Below are positions 36,530 to 46,500 of a DNA stretch of 64,000 nucleotides, one piece after another. Both the position numbers and the translations under genes were made by a program. How positions within the stretch are numbered: position 1 is the stretch's first letter; the number at the start of each line of letters is the position of its first letter. Under the pieces are notes generated by a model. It was not told the DNA's origin, ran no database searches, and saw only the letters and a list, made by a program, of their open reading frames with translations. Origin of the DNA: Sphingomonas sp. OK281 (GTDB taxonomy: Bacteria; Pseudomonadota; Alphaproteobacteria; Sphingomonadales; Sphingomonadaceae); NCBI RefSeq assembly GCF_900115295.1, contig NZ_FOVZ01000007.1, positions 1-64,000 on the forward strand, in the 5' to 3' direction.

Positions 36530-37294
36530 TTACACTGCCTCGACAATTGCCGTGAACACGTAGCCCTTTCCTCGAACCGACCTTATAAGTTTACAGCCCT
36601 TTTGCTCGTTGACAAACTTGTGCTTTAAACGAGAAATCGAAACATCGATCGATCGAGGAGAGTATTTTTCCTTGCCGCTGCTAATAGCAGCGTGCAACTC
36701 GTCACGAGTCTGTGGAACCCCGGAATATCGAATAAAATGGGTTAGCAACCTCACTTCGCTCGAGGTGATAAATACGTTTTGACCCGACGGCGCACTTAAC
36801 TTTAGTGAAGCAGCATCAAAAGACCAATCATTAAACCTGATTTTGGATGAAAGCTTGACAGCAGGCCTACTTAATTCGCGCTCAACTGCGAAAGCCGATG
36901 AGGTCCGGCGGATGATCGCTCGTGCTTGCGCAACCACCTCCAACGATCTGGCGGTTTCAGCCAAATAGCTATCAGCACCAACCTCAAGCGCCAAAATCCG
37001 AGACAGGAAATCCTCAGATTTCCCGATGACAATAATTCCGGGCATTCTAGGTAGATTTGACAATAATCTAATTACAAAAACCGTATCAATATGCGCGTCA
37101 TCATTGCTGATGATGAATACTCGGCAATCGACGCTGTTGGAGTCGTCGATTGCGTCGTCAATCACAATGATCTCGATGCCGTGGGCTGAGAAGGCGCGAT
37201 GGAGCCCTTTGATCCTGTTCATCACAGAGCGGAATACAGCGACTCGCTCGATCTGAGTGGCAGGCCCGCCATCACTTTTTTCGACCTGGGTCAT
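36530..37294 (-). CDS. OmpR/PhoB-type regulator with degenerate receiver domain
   Basis: 254 residues. The N-terminal half is receiver-like (IIVIDDAIDD, RVFIISNDD, GIIVIGKSEDF, LEVGADSYLAE). It lacks the conserved Lys of the KPF motif, and the phospho-acceptor Asp is not in its usual context, so phosphorylation may not be the signal. The C-terminal winged helix is complete: VFITSSEVRLLTHFIRYSGVPQTRDEL, then SIDVSISRLKHKF, then LIRSVRGKGYVF. No histidine kinase is adjacent. ATG 37294 is preferred to an upstream TTG. Codon use is AT-richer than neighbours, like the receptor gene upstream of it. It may regulate that receptor. Confidence 0.82.
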   Translation of the reverse strand: MTQVEKSDGGPATQIERVAVFRSVMNRIKGLHRAFSAHGIEIIVIDDAIDDSNSVDCRVFIISNDDAHIDTVFVIRLLSNLPRMPGIIVIGKSEDFLSRILALEVGADSYLAETARSLEVVAQARAIIRRTSSAFAVERELSRPAVKLSSKIRFNDWSFDAASLKLSAPSGQNVFITSSEVRLLTHFIRYSGVPQTRDELHAAISSGKEKYSPRSIDVSISRLKHKFVNEQKGCKLIRSVRGKGYVFTAIVEAV

Positions 37295-37380
37295 GCTGGC
37301 ATTCCGTCGACAATCTCGATCCTGCTCGCCCGAAGAAGCCGTGAGCAAGAAGCGTCATCATGCAACCCTCAATTATGCGA

Positions 37381-37413
37381 TCTAAATGAAAGGGCCTCGA
37401 TTACTCGAGACCC
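37381..37413 (-). terminator. Intrinsic terminator of the third TonB receptor gene
   Basis: On the minus strand gggtctcga pairs with tcgaggccc (one G-T pair) around gtaa, followed by tttcattta. It begins 26 bp after the receptor stop and separates it from the regulator gene downstream. Confidence 0.7.
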
Positions 37414-37438
37414 TCTCAACACATCATGAGTAGACAAA

Positions 37439-40400
37439 TCAGAATTTGAAGTTGGCGTTCGCAAAGAACGAGCGACCAACATAGTCGTACCCCGAATACA
37501 GAGGCGCGTTGCCAATCGTCGTAAAGCCAATAGCGCTAATGCGTGGAGGCGCCTTATTGAACATATTACGAACACCAACCGTGAACTGATACTTTCTTTC
37601 TACATTAAATTGAACGGACAGAGAGTGCAGAAAATAGTCATTCGCCTCTAGGTAATAGCTATCCTTGTATTCCTGAAGTAGATCCGGATCAACAGCGCCA
37701 GTAAGGTTGTCATACGCAAAGTACTTGTACGTCTTGCTGTGATCGCCGTCGATCCAGTCGAGACCGTATCGAACCGTAAATGCGCCCGATGTATAGGTTG
37801 CGTCAAAGTTGCCGGTCCAGTCGGGCGACGTCACAATGCCGTTCGAGTCCGTCAAGAACTCCTCAGGAAACAGGCGCGTCGATTGTTCCGTATATTTTGT
37901 AACGCTTGCGTTGAGGATAAAGCGCCCCCCGAACAGATCGTGCGCATATCGGCCGTTGAACTCATAGCCCTTTACGATATTCTCCGAAAGATTGACGAAG
38001 CTGCTGACGACCGAGAGCCCCTGGTTGGCATCGCGAGTAACAAAGCGGCAGAAGCCCGCAGTCGGATCGAAATTAGCGGCCGAATAGCACCTGTTTAGGA
38101 TCGTGCTGGCGTCAAGGTCTGAAACACCGTTTTCGACCTTCACGTCGAAATAGTCGAGCGACAACGATATGGAACCAAGTGCTTCAGGCAACTTAGGGCT
38201 GATAACGGCGCCGAACGTCAGGTTCTTTGACGTTTCTGCACTGAGCCCCGCCTCGGCCCCACCGACACGGAACGTCGTAATGCCGCTACGCTGTTCGAAG
38301 TCTGCTGGCAGTCCGATTGCCGCACAATTACGCGCGACGATTTGTTGATTTGGCGATTGATCGCCCGCAACGGGAAGCGCGCTACACGGATCCAAATTCG
38401 AACCAAGGAAGCCAGTCGTTGCGCCGAGATACTGCTCTGCAAGGGCTGGTGCGCGATAAGACGTACCGTAGCTGCCGCGAAAACCGAAGCCACGGAACGG
38501 CTCCCATTCACCGGCGATTTTGTAAGTCGTATCTGATCCGTAAGAGGCGTAATCCGTATAGCGGGCCGAGCCGGTCAGATTAAGGCGGTAGAAGAATGGC
38601 GTGTCGGCCAGGAGAGGCACGAAGATTTCGCCAAATCCTTCTTTGACGTTATCCTTACCCACGGTCGGCGTAGCGGCCGTAAGACCAAAAAGATTGCCGC
38701 TGATTGAGTTGGCATCTGGCTGGTCGTTGATCTTCTGGCGGCGGTACTCTGCGCCCAACGATAGCTGAACGTCGCCACCGGGAAGTGCAAAGAGTGGACC
38801 GTCGATATTGAAGGCGAACGTTGTTTCGCGAAATTTCGTATTTCCGATGGTGTTCGCGACGATATAGTTGCGGAAAGCTGTCGGCAGATTACCGCCGATT
38901 ACTGCCGCGCTGAGGGCCGGTGCCGCTACGCACGTGGGGTTCGCTGCTGCAGTAGCGCAACTAAACGTTCCGTTCGCGTTCGCAACAACATTAAGCGAGT
39001 TCGCCAGCCGATCGCTCAAGAACGACTCCGCCGTGTATCGGGCATCGTTCCACGATTTACCGACATATGCGTCGTAGCGCCATTTCGGGAAGAAGAAATC
39101 ACCCCGAATACCACCCGATGCACGAACATAATCAACCGTTTGGTTCGATGACGTAAGGCCATAACCGATGAATGCACGCGCTGCGACATTCTTACCGCTG
39201 GAAGTTACGGTCGGGTTGGCGAAAAGACCATTCCGAATATCTGCTGGAAGCAGCGGACTGCCCTGAAGATAATCAAGAGAAAGTTGTCGATAAAGCGGCG
39301 ATCCCGACTTTCGGCGGGTACCTAATAGCTCGCCATATATTTCGGCGTGACCCAGACCATCAAGCTTGTAGGTGCTGGACAGATAACCTGTGTATGTCTT
39401 CACACCGGTAATCAGAGGCTCGTTCTCTTGATTGGGATCGAATGTGTCACGGTCATATGTTCCCACCCCTAGATAACCGGGAAACGGACCGGACGTAACA
39501 CCTGGCGCAGGAACAAAACGGTTAAACCGACCGACTACGCCACTCGTCCGACCGATTGCGTTACGCGTTGGTAGACCCAGCGTATTGATGGTCACACCAC
39601 CGTTGTCCAACGTGAAGCACGCCCTAGGATCATCCGGCGAGAAATTGTCGCCTGAACCGAATGCCGAGCCTTCGCCATCGAGAAAGCCGCCGATCGGGCA
39701 TTTGAAAAACGGTACGTCATTACGTGCCAATGCTTCACGTTTGCGATATTCGATCGAGCCGATGATGCTCAAGCGGTCGGCCTGTACACCAAACGTCGCA
39801 GCGGCACGGCGATCGATGCCCGCCCCAACCTGTGGAACGTTCGTTTGAAGGTCGAGCTGAAGGCCTTTCAGCTTCTTATCGGTAATAATGTTTACGACAC
39901 CGGCAATAGCGTCCGATCCATACACCGAAGAGGCGCCGGCCTTCAGAATTTCGATGCGGTCGATGATCGCCGTCGGCAGAACGTTAAGATCGGCAGCCAA
40001 CACGGAACCGCGTGATCCGCCGGGAGCAAGCCGACGGCCGTTTAGGAGGATAAGCGTACGCGCTGGTCCGAGCCCGCGCAGCCCCAACGTATTCGCGCCG
40101 GTGCCGCCGTCGGTAACAAAGCCGCCATAGGCATTGTTAATCTGGGACGTCCCTTGCGTAACGGCATTACTCTGCAGTGCGTCGGCAGCACTATTGAAGC
40201 CAGCCTGAGTTATCTCTTCTTTACCGATGACGGTGATCGGCTCTGCAACCGAATATTCGTCACGGCGAATGCGCGAACCGGTGACCGTGATTTCGCCGCT
40301 TGTGCTGCTACCAGCCTCATCGGCAGACGGAGCAAGGGGATTTTTCGCGTCATCGGGGACTTGAGTGGGGTCTGGCCGTGGACTCGTTTGATCAGACTGC

Positions 40401-40483
40401 GAGATCTGAGCCCCCGCGATCGTGGGAATAGTGACGAGAATACCGACCAGCGCCGTCGCGCCCAACAAACTCTTCATATCCAT
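37439..40483 (-). CDS. TonB-dependent receptor with PHO-box-like upstream repeats
   Basis: 1014 residues. The signal peptide is MDMKSLLGATALVGILVTIP then AGAQ. The TonB box is GEITVTGSRIRRDEYSV. The plug carries TNGADALQ-type segments (SAADALQSNAVTQGTSQ), LRGLGPARTLILLNGRRLAPG and DRIEILKAGASSVYGSDAIAGVVNI. The barrel ends FFANANFKF. This architecture is common in sphingomonads, often with peptide or unknown ligands. ATG 40483 sits after aaggggg. An open frame to 40561 lacks support. The gene is flanked by its own terminator and, 86-123 bp upstream, by direct repeats described separately. Confidence 0.9.
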   Translation of the reverse strand: MDMKSLLGATALVGILVTIPTIAGAQISQSDQTSPRPDPTQVPDDAKNPLAPSADEAGSSTSGEITVTGSRIRRDEYSVAEPITVIGKEEITQAGFNSAADALQSNAVTQGTSQINNAYGGFVTDGGTGANTLGLRGLGPARTLILLNGRRLAPGGSRGSVLAADLNVLPTAIIDRIEILKAGASSVYGSDAIAGVVNIITDKKLKGLQLDLQTNVPQVGAGIDRRAAATFGVQADRLSIIGSIEYRKREALARNDVPFFKCPIGGFLDGEGSAFGSGDNFSPDDPRACFTLDNGGVTINTLGLPTRNAIGRTSGVVGRFNRFVPAPGVTSGPFPGYLGVGTYDRDTFDPNQENEPLITGVKTYTGYLSSTYKLDGLGHAEIYGELLGTRRKSGSPLYRQLSLDYLQGSPLLPADIRNGLFANPTVTSSGKNVAARAFIGYGLTSSNQTVDYVRASGGIRGDFFFPKWRYDAYVGKSWNDARYTAESFLSDRLANSLNVVANANGTFSCATAAANPTCVAAPALSAAVIGGNLPTAFRNYIVANTIGNTKFRETTFAFNIDGPLFALPGGDVQLSLGAEYRRQKINDQPDANSISGNLFGLTAATPTVGKDNVKEGFGEIFVPLLADTPFFYRLNLTGSARYTDYASYGSDTTYKIAGEWEPFRGFGFRGSYGTSYRAPALAEQYLGATTGFLGSNLDPCSALPVAGDQSPNQQIVARNCAAIGLPADFEQRSGITTFRVGGAEAGLSAETSKNLTFGAVISPKLPEALGSISLSLDYFDVKVENGVSDLDASTILNRCYSAANFDPTAGFCRFVTRDANQGLSVVSSFVNLSENIVKGYEFNGRYAHDLFGGRFILNASVTKYTEQSTRLFPEEFLTDSNGIVTSPDWTGNFDATYTSGAFTVRYGLDWIDGDHSKTYKYFAYDNLTGAVDPDLLQEYKDSYYLEANDYFLHSLSVQFNVERKYQFTVGVRNMFNKAPPRISAIGFTTIGNAPLYSGYDYVGRSFFANANFKF

Positions 40484-40568
40484 ATCTAACCCCCTTGAAG
40501 CACCCGATAATTCCGGTCTGCTTACTGACCTACTTTCAGCCCCAACCGAGGAACGGCGCAAGGGTCAG

Positions 40569-40606
40569 ATGACATCAAGATGACAGATTATGGAATTTTA
40601 TGACAA
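40569..40606 (-). promoter_or_regulatory. PHO-box-like direct repeats upstream of TonB receptor
   Basis: On the minus strand CTGTCAT, four bases, then ATGTCAT form a 7-4-7 arrangement with an 11-bp repeat, as in PhoB boxes. A third copy, TTGTCAT, lies 20 bp further upstream. The receptor start is 86 bp downstream. PhoB or the adjacent OmpR/PhoB-type orphan regulator could bind here. Confidence 0.5.
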
Positions 40607-41403
40607 CGATGTTGCTAATGTGCAACGAAGGAACCGGAGCGGGAATAAAATCGTCGGTTTGTTGCAAATCAGGACTACAGGGGGGGCAACAGGGTTTGAT
40701 CGCAGACGGTCGTTCGCGATGACCTGCCGTGGATAACCCCTTGCTCCGCGTCAGTCGTTCTCCGCTGCGACGCCCCGCTCATCATCTGCGCCGAAGCTCT
40801 GCATGCCGTGATGCGAAGACTCTACGAACACGCGTGCGGTTTCAGGCTTCTAGGCCAAATCTTACCGCGCTCGTGCCGATCAGGGGCGCGAAGGTCCTGT
40901 CGTTGCGCCTGCTCGTAGTGGGTGGAGATGCCCATTGGCGGGACGCGGCGGATCGACTCCGTCCGTAGACATTGTAGTTACCGTCGATGCGCGTAATTAT
41001 CGTTTGAACGCTGGGTCGATCTCCGCTCGGTCGTACCGTGACTCACATGCCTCACTCTGATTTAAGAGAAAGACCCTGTTGGGTAATTTAGGGGTAAGCG
41101 GTGTACTTAGAACACGGCGATCCAACGCATGATTTCGCCGACGCTGTTTGCGTAATGGCCATGTGCTAGGCCGATAAGGATTGCCGCTAAACAACCGATG
41201 TTGGGCGAACAGTCCCCTGCCCTATGCCTGCCGGCCGGACCCAGATGCTGACGCTCAAGAGGCTTTCGCCCTCGCCAACATCGGACACTCATTCATCTTC
41301 ATGCTGGCGCGCTAAACGACCAGATACGAAATAGCATCCACACGTCGCCTCGTTAAGATCCAGCAGGTTCGGCATGCGAGTACCCTTTGGTCTGCACCGC
41401 CGG
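40607..41403. other. Intergenic stretch without a supported gene
   Basis: About 800 bp between the receptor control region and the GGDEF remnant. Short open frames on both strands lack ribosome sites and family sequence. No tRNA, hairpin-T-run or repeat was recognised. Confidence 0.5.
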
Positions 41404-42346
41404 CTAGGCTGACGCGCCCAGCACAAGACCGGTCGATACCCGGGTTCGTACGTTGCTCTTGGCTTGGTACAACGCGCGATCGGCGGAGGCGATAAGGGCG
41501 TGGGGCATGTTTGCGGACCCACCTTCCCGCCAAAGGACCGTTGCTGCTCCGATGCTGATTGTCAGTGTCCCATCCGCCGTAGGGCGGTTGCCTGTGTGGA
41601 AGCTGCAGACAATGCACCGCGTCGCACGCCAGCCCTGCCATCTCCACCGCCTCCGCGGCGCACGAGCGGTGTAGGATAACGGCCAGTTCCTCGCCGCCAT
41701 ACCTCCCTACGACGTCGCCCGCTGCAAGAGGCAGTCCTTGAAGCGCTGTCGATATCGCACGGAACCAGGCGTCCCCGGTCTGATGCCCGTAGGCGTCGTT
41801 GAACTCCTTGGAAAAGTCCACGCCGATTAGCAGCAGCGACATCTGGGTTCGTGATAACCGTACCTCCAACCATGCGCCCGCAAGTGCAATGTCGAAGGCA
41901 CGCCGATTGGCAAGGCCGGTCAAACCGTCCTTCATGGCCATAGAGGTCAAAACATCCTGCAATGCCTTGCGTTCAGTGACATCCCGTATCACAACAGCCC
42001 GCTCACCGAGATCCGATGAAACAGGTTCGCCGATGGACCGGGATGTGATCTCGGCCCACGCGATCGTCCCGTCTCGATGCTTCACGCGCATGGTGACGAT
42101 CGCGCTTCTGATTAAGTCCGGCGCGAAGTTGCGCAGTCGCAGCTCCAATCATCAGCACGTCGTCGACCACGACACATCGGCGACGGCGCGACCAATCACC
42201 AACCCCATTGGCCATCCAAGGATTCTCATTACGGACGACGAGATGTAGCGAAACCTCATGTCCGGCCCAACCGAAGCGGACCCGTCGCCGCAATGCTCTT
42301 TCAGCGACCGCAGATTGCGAAGCTCATGATCTGCGTCGTAGGTCAT
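41404..42346 (-). pseudogene. PAS-GGDEF diguanylate cyclase remnant (two frameshifts)
   Basis: From ATG 42346 the first frame holds a PAS beginning (DMRFRYISSSVMRILGW). Near 42155 the protein moves to another frame: LRNFAPDLIRSAIVTMRVKHRDG, then the PAC end RDVTERKALQ and the GGDEF domain (MKDGLTGLANRRAFDIAL, GRYGGEELAVIL). Near 41590 it shifts again to TLTISIGAATVLWREG and ALIASADRALYQAKSN. GGDEF appears as GGEEL, which is active in many family members, but the frame breaks should abolish product. It lies upstream of, and divergent from, the cellulose operon. An assembly or base-calling error is the main alternative. Confidence 0.82.
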
Positions 42347-42556
42347 GTCGACTTCCCATCGGAAGGCGTGAAGTCCCCTAGGAGGACCAATTTGTGTGTG
42401 CGCACCGGGTCTTCGCACGGAGCCTGAATCCGCTTGTACCTGGCACACCAACAAGTCCTGAGCCCTAGTGCATAGCACCTATTGGAAGAAAATTACCGCC
42501 GGTATTAACCAATTGATCTTCAATTTAGGCGAGGGTTCGGAAACAAGGAGTTCTCG

Positions 42557-42850
42557 ATGCGACCCGATGCCAAGGCACTATTAGCAAGATTGGGACAGCG
42601 TGATTTCCAGTATCGCCAGTTCGCCGACCCAATTGCCGACGTCGAGCCGTGGCCGTTATTTGCGGCATTGCTAGAGGATGAGCGCGTCGTTGGCCGCGCG
42701 GAACGTGCGACAGAGGAAAGGGCACCCGCCAAGAACTTCTTGAGCGATTACGATGACTTGTCGGTACGCGGCGAGCCCGGTCAGCGCCAGGGTGGTAGCC
42801 TGCGAGCGTTCCTGTCCGGGCTTTCCGACGACAATGCGGAGCGCCGCTGA
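42557..42850 (+). CDS. BcsR-like small protein opening the cellulose operon
   Basis: 97 residues, cytosolic. The N-terminal part (DFQYRQFADPIADVEPWPLFAALL) resembles the short BcsR family, whose core is a DY-x-x-x-A segment followed by a WPLL motif. The rest is charged and disordered-looking. In enterobacteria BcsR associates with BcsQ in the cellulose secretion complex. Here the stop overlaps the bcsQ start, supporting the same pairing. The ATG follows aaggag at 42545. The assignment rests on the motif plus position and would need a profile search. Confidence 0.55.
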   Translation: MRPDAKALLARLGQRDFQYRQFADPIADVEPWPLFAALLEDERVVGRAERATEERAPAKNFLSDYDDLSVRGEPGQRQGGSLRAFLSGLSDDNAERR

Positions 42851-43566
42851 TGCCGTTGATCTTGTGCCACTCGCCCGTCGGCGGCGTCGGAACCACGTTC
42901 CTGACCGCGCGTCTCGCCCTTGGTCTCGCCGCTCGAGGCCACGACGTCTCCGCGATCGATTTCACGCACGCCGACGCATTGAAGCTGTTCTTCGGGATGC
43001 TGCCCGCGCAAGAAATCCCTGCGATGACGGATGCCACTACCGAAGGCATCGTCGTCGACGGGGTCGAATTGCTGTCGGGCTATGCCGCCGTCCAGAGCGG
43101 CGCGTTCGGACGCCTGATCGCGCGGTCGGCCGCGTCGCCGTTTGATAGCGAGCGGATCGTGATCGCCGATGTCGCCTCTGCGGACCTTGCACTGAAAACC
43201 AGCCTGTTGCCGCACGCCGCGCTGCACCTGTGCACGCTCGTGCCGCAACCGACATCGCTCGCGGCGTTGGCGAAGGTCCAGCCGGGCACGTCGACGATCG
43301 ACCTCGAACAGACCGTGTTCGTGCTCAACCAGGTCGACGACACGCGCAAATTGTCGCGCCATTCGCAGATCTTCCTGCGCGCCCTGTTCGGCGATAATTT
43401 GATCGCGACGGTCCGCCGCGACGAGGCGGTGAACGAGGCGCTGGCGTCGTTCCAGCTGATCGCGCGCTACGCCAAGCAGAGCGTGGTGCTCCCCGATCTC
43501 GCCGCAATGACCATCGCGATCGAGGCGCGATGCGGCCTCGTCGCCGCCACGGAGCCGGCGGAATGA
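42850..43566 (+). CDS. bcsQ: Cellulose synthase accessory ATPase-like protein BcsQ
   Basis: 238 residues of the MinD/ParA superfamily. The P-loop reads SPVGGVGTTF at 8-17: both lysines of the ParA deviant Walker motif are absent, as the GGVGTTT form of enterobacterial BcsQ also shows. A Walker B-like VIADVASADL and a SIMIBI fold follow. BcsQ localises and assembles the cellulose synthase complex at the cell pole in enterobacteria. The start overlaps bcsR-like by one base, and its TGA overlaps the bcsA start (ATGA). It appears in an otherwise alphaproteobacterial-type operon. Confidence 0.82.
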   Translation: MPLILCHSPVGGVGTTFLTARLALGLAARGHDVSAIDFTHADALKLFFGMLPAQEIPAMTDATTEGIVVDGVELLSGYAAVQSGAFGRLIARSAASPFDSERIVIADVASADLALKTSLLPHAALHLCTLVPQPTSLAALAKVQPGTSTIDLEQTVFVLNQVDDTRKLSRHSQIFLRALFGDNLIATVRRDEAVNEALASFQLIARYAKQSVVLPDLAAMTIAIEARCGLVAATEPAE

Positions 43567-46500
43567 CCCCCGGATCGGTCCGCAAGGCGTTTCGCGCCGA
43601 TACGCTCGGCATCGTCGTCGCGGCGCTGTTGACGCTGGTCGTCGTGACGGTGCCGCTCGACCTGAAGTCGCAGTGGAGCTTCGCGGGCGTATCGATCCTT
43701 GGCGCGATCGTGCTCGGCCGGTCGAAGTCGCGTCGCGGGACGCTGGTGCTCGCCTTGCTGTCGCTTGTCGTATCGACGCGCTATCTGTTCTGGCGGACCA
43801 CCGCGACGCTCGAATTCGAAAGCGCGCTGGGCACGGTGCTCGGCATGGGTCTGTACCTCGCCGAACTCTATGCGTGGATCATCCTCGCGCTCGGCGTGCT
43901 TCAGACCGCGTGGCCGCTCGATCGCCAGTCGGTTGAACCGGAGGGCGAGCCGCACGAATGGCCGACCGTCGACGTCTACATCCCGACCTATAACGAAAGC
44001 CTGGAGATCGTGCGGACGACCGTGCTCGCTGCGCTCGACATGGATTACCCGCGCGATCGCTATCACGTCTACCTGCTAGACGACGGTCGCCGCCCTGAAT
44101 TCCGCGCGTTCGCGCGGTCTGTCGGCTGCGGCTACATCACGCGCGCAGACAACAACCACGCGAAGGCGGGCAACCTCAACGCAGCGATGTCGAACACCGA
44201 AGGCTCGCTGATCGCGATCTTCGACTGCGATCACGTCCCGACGCGCGCCTTCCTGCAGATGACGGTCGGCTGGTTCCAGCGCGACAAGAAACTGGCGCTC
44301 GTCCAGACGCCGCATCACTTCTATTCGCCCGATCCGGTCCAGCGCAATTTGGGCTCGGTTCGTGATCTGCCGGGCGAGGGCGACCTGTTCTACGGCGCGG
44401 TTCAGCGCGGCAACGATCTGTGGGATGCCGCTTTCTTTTGCGGGTCGTGCGCGATCATCCGCCGCGAGGCGCTTGCCGACACCAACGGGTTCGCGTTCGA
44501 GACCGTCACGGAGGATGCGCATACCGCGCTCCGCCTGCAACGGATGGGCTGGTCGACCGCGTATCTCGGCATCCGCCTGTCCGCCGGACTCGCGACCGAG
44601 CGACTGGTGCTGCACATCGGCCAGCGCATCCGCTGGGCTCGCGGGATGACGCAGATCCTGCGCATCGACAATCCGCTGTTCGGTCGCGGTCTCAGCCTTC
44701 AGCAGCGGTTTTGTTACCTTAACGCAATGCTGCATTTCCAGTTTCCGCTGCCGCGCATCGCCTTCCTGACCAGCCCACTGGCGTATCTAATCCTTGGCGA
44801 GAACATCATCCATGCGTCTGCGGGCATGATCTTCGCCTACGCCGCTGCGCATCTGTATTGCGCGCAGGTGTCGGGTGGGCGGTTGCAGGGTGGCGATCGC
44901 CGGCCGTTCTGGGGCGAAGTGTACGAGACGATCCTCGCGTTCCACCTCGTCAGGCCGACCGTCGTCACGCTGTTCCGTCCGCACGGCGGCAAGTTCAACG
45001 TCACCGACAAGGGCTCGCTGCTCGACAAGACGCATTTCGATACCGCGACAGCACGCCCGCACCTGATCTGTATCGCGCTGGTATTGTTCGGGATCGCCTT
45101 CGGGTGCGTCAAATACTTCTTCTTCGCGCATCTGTTCAACATCCAGGGCGATACGCTGGTGTTGAACACAGTGTGGGCGGTCTTCAGCCTCGTCATCCTG
45201 CTCGCTGCGGTGTCGGTCGCACGCGAGACGCGGCAGGTCCGTGAATATATCCGCATCCCCGTCCAGTTGCCGGCGACGCTCTATTTCGCCGATGGCCACG
45301 TCGTCGATGCGGAGACGATCGACCTTTCGATGGGCGGGCTCGCGATCACCGCGCCCCCCGGCGTGATACTCGCCGACCGCGAGGTTACCCACGTCGCGCT
45401 GCCGATGGGCGACGAAGTCCTCACGCTCCCCGTCCAGACGCAACGCGTCGACAAGAACATGGCCACCATGCGGTTTCTGGAACTCGACATGCTTCAATTA
45501 CGTCAACTCGTCCGTGCCGTCATGGGCCGCAACGATGCCTGGGAACCCGAGGCACCGCGCCGTCCCGTGTCGACCCTGCGCTCGCTCCGCGACATCCTAG
45601 TGGTCGATCTCGTCACGCTGAAGCGCCTGCTCGGCTTCAATCGCGCGGAACGCCGGCGCGAGCGTACCCGGCTGAAGGCCGCGACCGCCGCGCTGGCCGC
45701 CGCCGCGTTGGTGATGAGCGTCGGCCTACCGCAGCCGGTCGCCGCGCAGGCGCCCACCGTACCGGTGTCCGCATCCGAAGCACCGGGCGGCATCCGCCAG
45801 GAGCGCCTCACACTGCGCGACCTGCGGATCCGCAGCGCGATCCGCCTTGCCGGTACCCGCGGCGAGATCGCAATCCCGTTCGGCCTTCGCAGTAACGAGG
45901 TCGTCACCGCCGCCAATCTGACGCTCGCGCTCGCCTGGTCGCCCGCCTTGCTGGCCGATCTCAGCCAGTTCGTCGTGATACTGAACGGTGAAGTCGTCCG
46001 CACCGTCCGGTTGACGCCCGACGGTGCCGGCGGCCAGCAGCTTACGATGGCGGTCAATCCCGCGCTGTTCCTGCCGGGCGACAACCAGCTCAACCTGCGC
46101 TTGATCGGTCACTATACCCGTGATTGCGAGGACCCGTTCCACAGCTCGCTCTGGGCGAACGTCAGCAATACGCGCTCTGCGCTCGACCTGACGATCCAGC
46201 GCCTGCCGCTCGGGCCGGACCTTGCACGGCTGCCGTCGCCATTCTTCGATCGCGCCGACAATTTGCCGCTCAACCTGCCGTTCGTGTTCGGCGCGGCGCC
46301 GTCGAATGGCGAACTCGAGGCCGCGGCCAGTGTCGCATCCTGGTTCGGACGGCTGGCCAGCTATCGCGGGTTCGCGTTCAAGCCGAGCTATGGCCGCATC
46401 CCGCGCGGCAATGCGATCGTGTTCCTGCGTCCCGGCATGCGCGTCGGCAGCTACGTTCCGACCATCGCCGGGCCATCGGCACAGGTAATCCGCAACCCGT

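Noticed and set aside
41404..42346. Programmed frameshifting in the GGDEF gene
   Set aside because: Two shifts without slippery heptamers or pause structures, and loss of a coherent PAS/GGDEF link, fit mutation or sequencing error better.
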